Under the pieces are notes generated by a model. It worked only from the letters and a program-made list of their open reading frames with translations. It made no database searches and was not told the DNA's origin. DNA of 64,000 bases, taken from Timema cristinae (taxonomy: Eukaryota; Arthropoda; Insecta; Phasmatodea; Timematidae). Location of the stretch: contig JBCFYV010000012.1 of assembly GCA_039000515.1 (NCBI GenBank), forward strand, positions 1,766,005 to 1,830,004, in the 5' to 3' direction. Shown piece by piece: positions 1-11,750 of this stretch (positions within the stretch are counted from its first letter, which is position 1; each line of letters opens with the position of its first letter). A program made the position numbers and the translations under genes.

Positions 1-880
1 TTTCTAATTGTTAGTTAACTTATGCGGTTCAAATTAAATATATTTAGTTAATTTGAAAGTGTGTTGCAATGCAAAATGGAGTAATATTTATAGGGAAAGG
101 TAGTTCTAACATTAGGACATAACTTTTCAAATGGTTAATATAATTATGCATTACGTTGATAGCTACTCCTATCTAGTTAACGTTATTTATCTAACTTATG
201 AGTTATGTTTCAATGTCAATCAAATGTTGACAGAGTTGGTTAATAATCTTTAGGCTAGACAATTAGACTAGTCGTTTGTTGTGTAATCACGGAACTTTAA
301 AGTTGTTGGCTAAGATTTTGTATTACTTTTTCACAACTAGCACTGAAATATGTTAGATGTTGTCATACGCCATTTTAATAAGGCCATGCATTTAAATTTA
401 ATTAACGTATGTTCATAAATATTTTTTGTGAAGAACATAGTGTTATTGTTGCACTTTAGCTTTTGCTGATATTGTATCTATACGAAACTTTCTAAGATTC
501 GTTAAAAGAAGGGTATTGTTCTCGAATAAGATTTTGGCTGAAATAAAATCAAAGTTTTCTTTAAGACTGTTTACTATTCTAGTTACGCCATTTATCCCTA
601 GGTTTTAGATATGTGTAATTTTCCAAGTCTCATTTTTGACTTAAAAGGAATGCTTTTCACGCTTCTGATGATGTTTAATTTGATACCTTAATTCGAACTA
701 ATGTTAGTTTACACGCGCACTTCTATTAGTCTATGGTTGGTATGTAAATTTTGTTTTTGTATTAATCCCTCTCGTCTAGACTTGATAAACAGTATAACAT
801 ACAGTGTAGGTTGTACATAGCAAGTACATCTGATTAGTCAAGTTGAAATGTGTTGAAAAGTATTTAGTTGAATTTGAATC
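1..880. other. AT-rich stretch without a gene
   Basis: No long reading frame, RNA gene or clear repeat array is visible. The sequence is AT-rich with scattered short runs of T and A. Confidence 0.5.
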
Positions 881-1160
881 CTTGACGTTCATATGACTTG
901 GATTACAACACCAGTAGTAGGTTCATTGAACAAGGTGACAGTTGATAAGGTCAAGTTGAACAATGTACAGTTGAACAAGGTACAGTTGGATATAGGTCAG
1001 TTGAACAATGTACATGTTGTAACAAGGTCATTTGTAACATAGTACACGTTGATAGTAACATTTGAACAAGCTTCCATGAATACATCATGTTACACAAGGT
1101 TCCAGTTAAATAAGTAACATTTGAACATAGGTCATTGAACTACATGTTAACATCATATAA
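881..1160. repeat. Degenerate short-period repeat
   Basis: Variants of 'gttgaacaaggtaca' recur every 15-17 bases or so, with many small indels. The stretch runs directly into the minisatellite that follows and may be a decayed edge of it. Confidence 0.55.
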
Positions 1161-4100
1161 CGAGTACATTTGAATACCATGTAACATCATGATACACAGA
1201 GCTCCTGATCCTGTAACATCATGATACACCAGAGCTCCTGATCCATGTAACATCATGATACATTACCCAGTATAGTCCGATCCATGTTTAACATCATGAT
1301 ACATTAGCTACTCCATGTAACATCATGATACACCTAGAGCTCCTGATCCATGTAACATCATGATACAACAGAGCTCCTGATCCATGTAACATCATGATAC
1401 CATGACCTCCAGTAACATCATGATCACAGAGCTCCTGATCCATGTAACATCATGATACATTAGCTACCTCCATGTAACATCATGATACAACAGAGCTCCT
1501 GATCCATGTAACATCATGATACAAGCAGACTCCTGAATCCATGTAACATCATGATACACAGTCCTGATCCATGTAACATCATGATACAAGCTCCTCCTGT
1601 AACATCATGATACACCAGAGCTCCTAATCGATGTAACATCATGATACATTAGCTATCTCCATGTAACATCATGATACCAGAGCTCCTGATCCATGTAACA
1701 TCATGATACACAGAGCTTCCTGATCCATGTAACATCATGATACATTAGCTACCTCCATGTAACATCATGATACAACAGAGCTCCTGACCATGTAACATCA
1801 TGATACATTAGCTACCTCCATGTAAACATCATGATACAACAGAGCTCCTGACCCATGTAACATCATGATACATTAGCTACCTCCGTGTAACATCATGATA
1901 CACCAGAGCTCCTAATCGATGTAACATCATGATACATTAGCTATCTCCATGTAACATCATGATACGCAGAGCTCCTGATCCATGTAACATCATGATACAA
2001 CAGAGCTCCTGATCCATGTAACATCATGATACACCAGAGCTCCTGACCCATGTAACATCATGATACAACAGAGCTCCTGATCCATGTAACATCATGATAC
2101 ACCAGAGCTCCTGACCCATGTAACATCATGATACACAGAGCTCCTGACCCATGTAACATCATGATACACAGAGCTCCTAGAGCTCCTGATCCATGTAACA
2201 TCATGATACATTAGCTACCTCCATGTAACATCATGATACAACAGAGCTCCTGATCCATGTAACATCATGATACAACTACTCCTGATCCATGTAACATCAT
2301 GATACAACAGAGCTCCTGATCCATGTAACATCATGATACATTAGCTACCTCCGTGTAACATCATGATACACCAGAGCTCCTAATCGATGTAACATCATGA
2401 TACATTAGCTATCTCCATGTAACATCATGATACGCTAGAGCTCCTGATCCATGTAACATCATGATACAACAGAGCTCCTGATCCATGTAACATCATGATA
2501 CACCAGAGCTCCTGACCCATGTAACATCATGATACAACAGAGCTCCTGATCCATGTAACATCATGATACACCAGAGCTCCTGACCCATGTAACATCATGA
2601 TACACCAGAGCTCCTGACCCATGTAACATCATGATACAACAGAGCTCCTGATCCATGTAACATCATGATACATTAGCTACCTCCATGTAACATCATGATA
2701 CAACAGAGCTCCTGATCCATGTAACATCATGATACATTAGCTACCTCCATGTAACATCATGATACGCTAGAGCTCCTGATCCATGTAACATCATGATACA
2801 ACAGAGCTCCTGATCCATGTAACATCATGATACAACAGAGCTCCTGATCCATGTAACATCATGATACATTAGCTACCTCCATGTAACATCATGATACAAC
2901 AGAGCTCCTGATCCATGTAACATCATGATACATTAGCTACCTCCATGTAACATCATGATACACCAGAGCTCCTAATCGATGTAACATCATGATACATTAG
3001 CTATCTCCATGTAACATCATGATACGCTAGAGCTCCTGATCCATGTAACATCATGATACAACAGAGCTCCTGATCCATGTAACATCATGATACACCAGAG
3101 CTCCTGACCCATGTAACATCATGATACGTTAGCTACCCCCCATGTAACATCATGATACACCAGAGCTCCTGACCCATGTAACATCATGATACAACAGAGC
3201 TCCTGATCCATGTAACATCATGATACAACAGAGCTCCTGACCCATGTAACATCATGATACACCAGAGCTCCTGATCCATGTAACATCATGATACAACAGA
3301 GCTCCTGATCCATGTAACATCATGATACACCAGAGCTCCTGACCCATGTAACATCATGATACGTTAGCTACCCCCCATGTAACATCATGATACACCAGAG
3401 CTCCTGACCCATGTAACATCATGATACAACAGAGCTCCTGATCCATGTAACATCATGATACAACAGAGCTCCTGATCCATGTAACATCATGATACACCAG
3501 AGCTCCTGACCCATGTAACATCATGATACAACAGAGCTCCTGATCCATGTAACATCATGATACATTAGCTACCTCCATGTAACATCATGATACACCAGAG
3601 CTCCTAATCGATGTAACATCATGATACATTAGCTATCTCCATGTAACATCATGATACGCTAGAGCTCCTGATCCATGTAACATCATGATACAACAGAGCT
3701 CCTGATCCATGTAACATCATGATACAACAGAGCTCCTGATCCATGTAACATCATGATACACCAGAGCTCCTGACCCATGTAACATCATGATACACCAGAG
3801 CTCCTGATCCATGTAACATCATGATACATTAGCTACCTCCATGTAACATCATGATACACCAGAGCTCCTAATCGATGTAACATCATGATACATTAGCTAT
3901 CTCCATGTAACATCATGATACGCTAGAGCTCCTGATCCATGTAACATCATGATACAACAGAGCTCCTGATCCATGTAACATCATGATACATTAGCTACCT
4001 CCATGTAACATCATGATACACCAGAGCTCCTAATCGATGTAACATCATGATACATTAGCTATCTCCATGTAACATCATGATACGCTAGAGCTCCTGATCC

Positions 4101-4590
4101 ATGTAACATCATGATACAACAGAGCTCCTGATCCATGTAACATCATGATACACCAGAGCTCCTGATCCATGTAACATCATGATACAACAGAGCTCCTGAT
4201 CCATGTAACATCATGATACACCAGAGCTCCTGACCCATGTAACATCATGATACGTTAGCTACCCCCCATGTAACATCATGATACACCAGAGCTCCTGACC
4301 CATGTAACATCATGATACAACAGAGCTCCTGATCCATGTAACATCATGATACAACAGAGCTCCTGATCCATGTAACATCATGATACACCAGAGCTCCTGA
4401 CCCATGTAACATCATGATACAACAGAGCTCCTGATCCATGTAACATCATGATACAACAGAGCTCCTGATTCATGTAACATCATGATACACCAGAGCTCCT
4501 GACCCATGTAACATCATGATACGTTAGCTACCCCCCATGTAACATCATGATACACCAGAGATCGTGATCCGTGTAACATCATACTCCAGT
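1160..4590. repeat. 30-34 bp minisatellite array
   Basis: A core 'atgtaacatcatgatac' recurs throughout, joined to one of a few linkers: 'aacagagctcctgatcc', 'accagagctcctgaccc', 'attagctacctcc' or 'gttagctacccccc'. Units are therefore 34 or about 30 bases, and linker types recur in blocks, which suggests higher-order duplication. The core holds the palindrome ATCATGAT. Span divided by unit length gives roughly a hundred copies. There is no gene inside. Confidence 0.95.
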
Positions 4591-5760
4591 CGTTGAAATA
4601 TACAAGCATGGAAGGTAGAAGAAGCCGCGTCTCAGGAGACAAGGTTAGCTACGAGTCTCAGGTTAGCTACGAGTTCCAAGGAGCCACCGAACGTAGTTCT
4701 AAGACTCAGCGCTAGATAGTGAGACTCCCCCCCCACCCCCACCCAGGTAGATAACATGCTGGACTGTAGCAAGGTGAGACCCTCCTTAACATGTTGGAGA
4801 GAGCGTACCTCCAGCTAGATAACATGTTGGACTCTAGCTAGGTGAGAGAGCGTCTTCACTGGGATACTCCTCCCTCGTGTTCCTCACACTACACGTGCGT
4901 TGCTGTTGATTGTTCATGTTACCGTTAGATACAGATTCAACCATAGTTAATATAGTCTTACGATCGCGAGCACAGCTCGGGTATAGGCATAGACCGGGGC
5001 GTCGAGCTTCGGACGCTGAACAGACATCTGCGAGAGAATTACGTTAAGACCTCGGTTAAACTTGAGTCGAGAGGCGCGGCAGACATGTTATGGAACGCAC
5101 TAACATGATCATTGAAGACAGCGGCTTTGGTCAGGGATAAATAGCTTAAAAAATATATCTTTGTTAGAGGAAATCTTTCGACTTCATTTTAACGTGAACC
5201 AGAGGTGGCCCCTCTTAAAGACGTGTTTGTCTGGTTGCTCTACCGTCAACATGCAGGGGCTTGCCAAACCTAGACGCGTTTGTTTGGTTGCGGGGGGGCT
5301 TGTCACAAGCTAATAGCTCATGTTAACGCGCTCTTAATACGCCTCAAGTGCGGCTGAATATAATGGGATTATGAAACTGTTCCATATACCTGGTTTGACG
5401 TGATGCACGGTACGAGTGTCACGTCGCTTGAATGCTGCATGGATTACTACCCGTTCATGCAGAGCATATGATTCTAGAGTAGATGTAAGTTTATCTAGGC
5501 CCAGTATTACGTGCGCTGGCGAGTACGAGGACTGGTTTTCTAGTGATGCATTGATCGGGAGTAAGGTTCACCGTTCCCAGCTGCTGTAATCTTGACGGAT
5601 AACATCCACCCTCACGCAGCGGGTATCCCCCGATCTTAATCCTGTTCGTAAGCCACACTCTGAACAAGGGCATATGGTTTACACGCATGAACATCTGTGC
5701 AAGATGAACTATGAACTTTCCAAGTCATAGAGTCACACGTTCCATGGAGGGGATGGCTTA
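4591..5760. other. No gene recognised
   Basis: The sequence is more GC-rich than the left flank, with short internal repeats such as 'ggttagctacgagtctcag' near 4640. A 67-codon minus-strand frame (5491-5694) has no recognisable content. Nothing else is supportable. Confidence 0.4.
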
Positions 5761-5774
5761 GAATACTCTCGTTC

Positions 5775-5784
5775 CCTATATATA
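5775..5784 (+). promoter_or_regulatory. TATA-like box upstream of the DVQG gene
   Basis: 'ctatatatag' lies about 85 bases before the ATG at 5868, a plausible spacing for a TATA promoter with a short leader. Confidence 0.5.
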
Positions 5785-5867
5785 GAGGTAACCCTTCTAG
5801 ATGAAAACATTAGTTACTATCTACATTCTAGAGGAAAATATCTCTGCAAACAGTAAGGTGGTTCGCT

Positions 5868-6383
5868 ATGTTGATCGACGTGCAAGGATACTCGAGTGAG
5901 GAAATAGTATTCATATTCAAGGAGGTGAGCGTTCTACATTTCGAACCCTTTGAGGAGACCAACTACAAGTTTCTTCCTCCATTCAAGATCGATAACCTCT
6001 CCTCATCGGGCAGGAGAAATGTAGATTGGCTGAGTGAGTATTATCACGGGATATCTTGGTGCGATGGAGAAGTACAGTACTCGAATCTTCGTTCTATCAT
6101 AATTTCTCATCTAGAGCGGTACACATCATGGTTATCAATCTATATTAAAGGAACTGAGAAGATGTCGTGGTTACAGAGTATCATCGCCGACGATAGTGAT
6201 AAGTATAACTTTTGCGAGCTAGGCAAACTCGGCTGTCCTTGTCTGAGTAAGCTTAAAAAACTGTACGCGGTAGACAAGTGTTCTACTCATTCCGGTAGTA
6301 TCTACTCGTGCGCCACGGAAAATATGCGACTACTCAACGAATGGTTTAAGTCCGATCAGGCAAGACTTTTGCGATCTGACTAG
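5868..6383 (+). CDS. DVQG-family protein of mobile elements (intact)
   Basis: This is an intact 171-codon gene starting at an ATG. Residues 2-8 read LIDVQGY, followed by a 'YHGISW' box near 59-64, 'IYIKG' near 91-95, a 'LGCPCL' box near 127-132, and a C-terminal Cys/His cluster ending in 'SCATEN'. Two more members lie in this window (51468-51983 minus and 62461-62965 plus), both within Polinton-type elements. From memory, similar unnamed proteins are widespread in arthropod and other invertebrate genomes and mobile elements. The spacing of acidic and His residues (an opening D, a late C/H box) faintly recalls an RNase H/DEDD-type exonuclease fold, but that is inference only. A TATA box lies upstream. 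No terminal repeats were found around this copy, so it may be the relic of a further element or a solo gene. Confidence 0.75.
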   Translation: MLIDVQGYSSEEIVFIFKEVSVLHFEPFEETNYKFLPPFKIDNLSSSGRRNVDWLSEYYHGISWCDGEVQYSNLRSIIISHLERYTSWLSIYIKGTEKMSWLQSIIADDSDKYNFCELGKLGCPCLSKLKKLYAVDKCSTHSGSIYSCATENMRLLNEWFKSDQARLLRSD

Positions 6384-6525
6384 GCGAGGAGGTGTAAGGG
6401 GAGTACACAATGTAACTAATTCAAATACTGTTGACCTCCGATAATCTAGCAAACTAAAAGAAACTTTTTTTAGTAAATTGACTAGTTATCAAACTATATG
6501 ACCAGGACAATTGTAAAAGTTAATA
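6384..6525. other. 3' flank of DVQG gene
   Basis: The bases just after the stop ('gactaggcgaggaggtg') resemble those after the related gene at 51468 read on the minus strand ('gactaggagaggagttg'). The shared ancestry of the two copies therefore extends past the coding region. Confidence 0.5.
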
Positions 6526-7734
6526 TATCTGAAAGAGTCAATTTGTTTTCTGATAGTTATAACACACAATGACAGTATTTAACTTTTTAGACTGTCAACA
6601 TTGGACAGGACATTTGTAAAAAAGTTAATATATCTGATTTCTTGTATACATTTTTAGCCGTCTCTCTTAATTACAAAGGTAATTTGAAAGAGTCAATTTG
6701 TATAACACGATGACAGTATTTAACTTTTAGGTTGTCAACATTGAACGAAAAACGTAAATATATTTTTTATGTTTAGATCGGAATTGTCACTTTAAATCAA
6801 GTGTAGCATTTAGCTTCACTGTTGAATGTTTCTTTGTTAGATTGTTTGCTCACGCTAGCTAAAGTTTTGTATTTTTAATTGATTGAAAGATCAACAAAGC
6901 GCGTTTCGATAGGATTCTCTCATATTATTTAAACTTGGTTTAATCTAGATTTAGAATTTAAGGCTTAGATATAATGCTCAAAACTTTACACATTTGTATT
7001 AGAGTTGGCACGTATAAATTTTAATTTATAGGTTAACGGATATAATCGATTTAGATAATATTCCAAGTCTTATCTGTTATTGACGAAACACCTTACTGTT
7101 TGCTGAGATAGTAACGCTGATCAAAATGTAAAAATTAGGTTAACATATCGTCAAATAATGAAAACTTTACACATTTAATAAATAATTCGTCATTAATTTA
7201 ACAGTATGTAAGGTGATGAATGATAAGTCTAAAAAAGAGTAATGTAAGTTTTTGTTAGATTGTTTTCTCACGTTAGCTAAAGTTTTTTGTATTTTTAATT
7301 GGTTGGAAGATCAACAAAGCTTGTTAATTTCAATAGTTTGTTTCGAGGAATTATAATTATCGAACAAACTTACAAAAGTTGTTGTAACGGATACTAAGTG
7401 TTGGCACGACGGCAAGATGTTGACTGATCTTTCTATATATTATTTTTTGAGCGATATATCTTAAGTCTTAAATTCTGAATCAAATTCACTCCTTACTTTC
7501 GACTAGTATAGAATGTTTTCTAAAATGGTGTTGGTTTAATCCGTTTAGAAAGTACTCTTCCAATCCCTAAAAAAATGTAATGTATTATCTCATTCTATGA
7601 CGGTGAGACTATATATATAATCATTGTATGCACCGAATGAAAGACTTTATTTTTTTCCGAGAGAAAGAATTTAATTTTTAATAATATTTGTACCGAATAT
7701 ATATATATATATATATATGTATGTATCATTGCAA
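6526..7734. repeat. 1.2-kb tandem duplication, copy 1 (unoccupied)
   Basis: The sequence opening 'tctgaaagagtcaatttg' is repeated from 7735 on, and the stretch from 7208 to 7734 is repeated nearly unchanged at 18700-19258. This copy keeps the uninterrupted site 'cagtatgtaaggtgatg' (GTAAGG at 7208-7213) into which element 1 inserted in the other copy. It is non-coding and AT-rich. Confidence 0.85.
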
Positions 7735-8047
7735 TCTGAAAGAGTCAATTTGTTTTCTGATAGTTATAACACACAATGACAGTATTTAACTTTTTAGACT
7801 GTCAACATTGGACAGGACATTTGAAAAAAGTTAATATATCCAATTTCTTGTATACATTTTTAGCCGTCTCTCTTAATTACAAAAGTAAATTGAAAGAGTC
7901 AATTTGTATTATTGACGAAACACCTTACTGTTTGCAGAGATATTTTCCTCTAGATGTAGATAGTAAAATTAGGTTAACATATTGTCAAATAATGAAAACT
8001 TTAGACATTTAATAAATAATTCGTCATTAATTTAACAGTATGTAAGG
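7735..8047. repeat. 1.2-kb tandem duplication, copy 2, left part
   Basis: This matches 6526-6705 and 7079-7213 of copy 1, with an internal stretch missing. It is cut off at 8047 by element 1, and the rest of this copy resumes at 18700. The 78-codon frame at 7776-8012 lies wholly in this repeat and is not a credible gene. Confidence 0.85.
8042..8047. repeat. Target site duplication (left), element 1
   Basis: GTAAGG immediately precedes the AGT terminus. The same six bases follow the right terminus at 18700-18705, and only one copy exists in the empty site at 7208-7213. Confidence 0.9.
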
Positions 8048-9458
8048 AGTAGTGTTATTGATGAACTGTTTCAATTTGACCTTGAACTTTGCCCCCCCCC
8101 TCTTCCCCCCTCCTCTGGCCCCCCTCCACACCTCCCCCGCCCCCTGACCTACTTTCTCCTTCCCCTACCCCTGACCTACTTTCCTCTGATTGGCTGAGCC
8201 CTCCTCCCCCTCCAGGCCTTCCCCCCTCCTCGCCCTCCCCTCCAACCTCGTACAAGTTGGTGAATAATTAACGTTAATTGATTATTGTTAATTAATTGGT
8301 AGGATTTTTATTCACGGCAGCCGTGTTGGTTGGCGTTAGGCGTTCCTCGCGCCATGGCTGCTGAGACCCTTCTCTATTAAAGGTAGGATGGGGGATGTCG
8401 GAGTTTTTATTCATGGCTGCCGAGGTGCTGCGACCCTTCTCTATCGAGCTTCAGTCGTGTAATGCCAACTTTCTCCTACACTCCGCTGTTGTTTTCCCCC
8501 CTCCCGCCCCTCCCCCCCTACAGACTGCAAAAAATCAGTTGATTCCTGCTTAGAGACGTGTTGAGACAAGAATAGCAGGTGTGTGTGAGGCGTTCCTCGC
8601 ACCATGGCTGCAAAGGTAGGATCGAGGGGGGGGGGGTTGGAGTTTTTATTCATGGCTGCCGAGGTGCTGCGACCCTTCTCTATCGAGCTTCAGTCGTGTA
8701 ATGCCCACTTTCTCCTTCACTCCGCTGTTGGTTTTTCCCCCCTCCAGCCCCTCCACCCTCCAGCTCCTCCCCCCTACAGGCTGCAAACCAGATGATTCTT
8801 GCTTAGAGACGAGTTGAGACCAGAATAGCAGGTGTGTTCAACCCTTCCCCCCTCCTGGCACCAGGTTGGCGGGAAGACAAGTCAGGACAAGAATATATCG
8901 TGACCTCGACAACCTTGGGGGTTTTTCCATTGCGTGTTATGTCGCAAATCTAGCTGGCATATGCACAATCAGGGGCCACCGAATCCTCGGTTAGGGGCCG
9001 CTACCCCGGTACAAAAGTCTACTAAAATTTATTGTTCGGTATCGTCTTTCACAACGAACGGATGTGTGTATCCGTCATGGACAGGACAACATGGGTTTTT
9101 TCCATTGCGTGTTATGTCGCAACCCTGGCGCCAGGTTGGCGGGTCGTCAAGACAAGTTGAGACAAGAATATTAATTGCCTCAGGGCAACGGTTTTTTTCC
9201 CTGGCTCGACAAGTTGAGAAAAGAATATATATTTAGGTCATCGTGGCGTCAGGTTGGCGGGCAGACAAGTCAGGACAAGAATATATCGTGTGACGTCGAA
9301 CGAGGGAGGGAGGGTATAAAGAGGGGCCCCCACCTGGTTGTCTAGAGCCAAGTAAGATGGACAAGTTACAGCAGCTGGTAAATATTGTCGACGCGGTGCA
9401 GACCGTAAAATTGTGTGATCTAGTCGTAGATCAAAAGTACTCGGTGGATAAACTAAAA
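8048..9458 (+). repeat. Left TIR of element 1
   Basis: This matches the reverse complement of 17253-18699. The outer part is C-rich (8090-8250). An internal duplication of about 245 bases is seen around 8341-8465 and 8589-8705 ('ggcgttcctcgc..ccatggctg'), and 'attgcgtgttatgtcgcaa' occurs twice near 8931 and 9104. The inner edge falls inside the first gene, after 'aactaaaa'. Confidence 0.9.
9311..9320 (+). promoter_or_regulatory. TATA box in the left TIR
   Basis: 'agggtataaa' lies 37-46 bases before the ATG at 9357, with 'ttgtctagagcc' at the expected start-site distance. Because it lies in the TIR, the same promoter is mirrored at the other end of the element (17391-17400). Confidence 0.75.
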
Positions 9459-9647
9459 GCCGTCAATACAAAGTTCGGGAGACGCCTAATAGCCTATCTA
9501 GAGGGCGAGTTTTGTGTATTTCTACCCTGTCGTTTTGGTACTCTTACAGATGAAGACGTGTGTGAGTTAAATAAAGAAAAACTGGTATTTACCTGCGCCG
9601 GAGTAAAACCCGGTTCACCTACCATTGTGAACTTTGAACGCGTTTAA
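9357..9647 (+). CDS. Small VFLP-core protein, possibly OB-fold-like
   Basis: This 96-residue protein starts at the first ATG after the TIR promoter. Its second half carries 'NTKFGRRLIAYLEGE', then 'VFLP' near residues 58-61 and 'LTDEDVCELNK' near 67-77. I associate this layout (a strand, 'VFLP', then 'LT.ed...lN') with small unnamed proteins common in Polinton-like and other invertebrate mobile elements, which look like a compact beta-barrel. Single-stranded nucleic-acid binding is a guess from that shape only. The first 34 codons lie in the TIR and are repeated, truncated, at the right end. The next gene shares the VFLP core, so the two may be diverged duplicates. Confidence 0.72.
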   Translation: MDKLQQLVNIVDAVQTVKLCDLVVDQKYSVDKLKAVNTKFGRRLIAYLEGEFCVFLPCRFGTLTDEDVCELNKEKLVFTCAGVKPGSPTIVNFERV

Positions 9648-9876
9648 GCGGCGGTGCAGTTACCAACGGGTGGCGGTGCGGTTAGTACGGAACGTTCACC
9701 ATGCTTGGAACAAGCTATATTAATTTAATGTTTGTGGGCCATACGATGGAGGGCGTGCCTATATGACGGGGGAGAATGTTCACAATGTGGCGGCGAGTGA
9801 TAGACAGGTAATTTACAAAATAGAGGAGTGAGGCTATATCGAGTTTTGCGACTCGACCTGTCACACGATAAGAGCC
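9648..9876. other. Spacer between the first two genes of element 1
   Basis: This is a GC-moderate spacer. A very short frame opens at the ATG in 'taatgtttgtgggccat' (about 9728) and closes within 13 codons. No TATA box is evident. Confidence 0.4.
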
Positions 9877-10383
9877 ATGGAAGTACTACCCTATGAGAGA
9901 ATCGAAGCGGCATACATGTGTGATATGACGTGCTCCGTTTACAACTTCCGCAAGGGGGACGTGGTAGCTGTGTTGCCACGACCACCACCACCGCCCTTCC
10001 GACCGGCGCACCACACGACGCCGCCGTCGCCGCCCCCCGAGACACAGGTGAACACCACGCCAGAGTCACAGGCGTACCCAGCCTCAGAGAACCCTCCACC
10101 AGAGTCGTCTGTCTACCAGTCACCTACGTGCCCGCCATCACCGGAGGTAAAGTCCGAAGAACCTGTAAATCTCGAGGATTTAACAATTTACAGAAATTAT
10201 TCAAACGTTAAATTTATAGGTGAAACGCCCGACAACTACATACTCAGTCTGGGCAGTTTCGGTAACGTTTTCCTTCCAAAGTCAATATATTATTTGGATT
10301 GCAAGCGCTTTAAATCTAAAGCACGCTGTATGATATATCTTGGAGGACAATGTGTGATGTTTAAAAGTGAATTAATAAACTAG
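9877..10383 (+). CDS. Proline-rich protein with C-terminal VFLP core
   Basis: This is an intact 168-residue frame. Residues 1-34 form a short ordered-looking head ('VYNFRKGDVVAVLP'). Residues 35-90 are a Pro/Ser/Thr-rich low-complexity linker with runs of prolines. Residues 95-168 contain 'FGNVFLPKSIYYL', the same VFLP-type core as the preceding gene. It follows that gene in the same orientation, 230 bases downstream. Overlapping frames on both strands (9725-10123 minus, 9930-10211 plus) are shadows of the GC-rich linker. Function is unknown. A linker-plus-barrel layout would suit a nucleic-acid or protein-binding accessory factor, but this is inference. Confidence 0.7.
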   Translation: MEVLPYERIEAAYMCDMTCSVYNFRKGDVVAVLPRPPPPPFRPAHHTTPPSPPPETQVNTTPESQAYPASENPPPESSVYQSPTCPPSPEVKSEEPVNLEDLTIYRNYSNVKFIGETPDNYILSLGSFGNVFLPKSIYYLDCKRFKSKARCMIYLGGQCVMFKSELIN

Positions 10384-10484
10384 ACGTACTCTGCTGCTGT
10401 AATCGGAGCTAGCGGTGACATTTGGAAAAAAAACCTTAGAGTTTGTGAGTGTTTATTTGTTTTGCTGCATCTCCAATTGACATT

Positions 10485-10736
10485 ATGTCGTTTAAATGCC
10501 ACGGATCCTATGCAACGCTCTCCAATCTTATTCGTCAGAAAACACCTCCAAATGCTGCTCACCAGGATACCTGTTGGGACGAGAAGGTATTATGCAGTGC
10601 GTTAGACCTGATCGAGAAAGAGGAATACAATCTTGTCAAGTGCTTAAACGAACTTGAGAAAAACAAAAGTTATAACGTTGTGCTATCTGAAGAGCCCGAA
10701 CCTAATGTTATTGTGCTTGAGTTTGTTGAAGAGTAA
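10485..10736 (+). CDS. 83-residue acidic hypothetical protein
   Basis: The start is set at the first ATG (10485). An open frame extends 36 bases upstream but without ATG. The protein is rich in Glu/Asn/Leu, with 'LDLIEKEEYNLVKCLNELEK' predicted helical and a hydrophobic acidic tail ending 'FVEE'. There is no membrane segment or known motif. It is third in the plus-strand run of element 1 and is followed by two AATAAA signals in a duplicated 3' region. I do not recognise the family. Confidence 0.6.
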   Translation: MSFKCHGSYATLSNLIRQKTPPNAAHQDTCWDEKVLCSALDLIEKEEYNLVKCLNELEKNKSYNVVLSEEPEPNVIVLEFVEE

Positions 10737-10814
10737 GATTGCCAGGTAAAAACTGTGGAGACATTATCAATATACACTCTAGTGCCTCTCAACGTGTCTT
10801 GAATTATTTTGGAG

Positions 10815-11055
10815 GTGACTCCTACTCATTTTCTAGATGGTAGATGCCTTTTATATATATTGGTCAAAACACCTAAATAATATTGCTGCTTGTTGTGAAT
10901 GTTTTAAATTAACCAATTGCTGATTGTCAATAAAAAACTAACAAAAAATTGACTCCTACTCATTTTCTAGCTGGTAGATGTATTGGTCAAAAGACCTATT
11001 ACAGCTTGTTATGAATGTTTTAAATTAATCAATTGCCGATCGTCAATAAAATAAG
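10815..11055 (+). repeat. Duplicated 3' region with two poly(A) signals
   Basis: A segment opening 'tgactcctactcattttctag' occurs twice (about 10815-10935 and 10951-11050). Each copy ends in 'gtcaataaaa', giving AATAAA at 10929-10934 and 11045-11050. These would serve the plus-strand genes. Confidence 0.7.
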
Positions 11056-11750
11056 TTGGTTGGAGAATCAAAGACCTGAAGGAGGCGGCAGCTTTGTTGC
11101 CACCAAAGAGCCTGTAAACTGCCCAATTTTCTGTATGATAATATGAGCGTCATATTTTTTTAAATCCTGAGGGTGTATACTATATTGTTTGAGCCTGAGC
11201 TTATAAGCTATATGAGCTTGTATTTATAGGATAGGAGGGTGGTGTGGGTGTAGACGTTAAAACACAAGCATAACAGTTTTATAATATTTATTCCCAAAAC
11301 ACTTTGCTTATTAGGATCTTGAAATTATTTTAAATTAATAGGTTGTTAAGTTTAAATATTAAACTATACATCTTAAACAAAACAGAAATTTAATGGCCGC
11401 AAAAGAATATTTAACTTTTACAAACTAAAAATATTTAAGTTTTACAAAAAAAATAATCACGCTAATGAGGATTTTGAAATGATTTTAAATTAATACGTTG
11501 TCACGTTTTAAATATGAAACTATACACATTGGCATGGTATATAACATTTACACAAAACAAATTAGTTACTTAAACACTGACAATCAATTTAATGATGGCA
11601 AAAAATATGTTGATATAATAATATATTTACTTTTACGCGACGAGAAATTTAATGTTCGAAAAAAAATTTTTGGTATAATATATTTATTATATTTGTAATT
11701 AATATAAAATGGAGGATTAAAATAAATTTCAGGGCGTTCTGTTTTACTTA
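11056..11750. other. AT-rich spacer between convergent genes
   Basis: The region is AT-rich with weak internal duplication (variants of 'ttttaaattaatacgttgt' near 11330 and 11480). The 66-codon frame at 11498-11698 is low complexity and not convincing. Confidence 0.4.

Noticed and set aside
1160..4590. CRISPR-like look of alternating constant core and variable linker
   Set aside because: Linkers are a handful of recurring types, not unique spacers, and the setting is eukaryotic; this is a minisatellite.
7776..8012. 78-codon plus frame
   Set aside because: Lies in the non-coding tandem duplication; the other copy (6570-6705 and onward) is interrupted.
8055..8271. Pro-rich and Gly-rich frames on both strands
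   Set aside because: They come from the C-rich outer TIR of element 1, with no coding signal.
9725..10123. 132-codon minus-strand frame over the Pro-rich gene
   Set aside because: Shadow of the GC-rich linker of the plus-strand gene at 9877-10383, which has the recognisable VFLP core.
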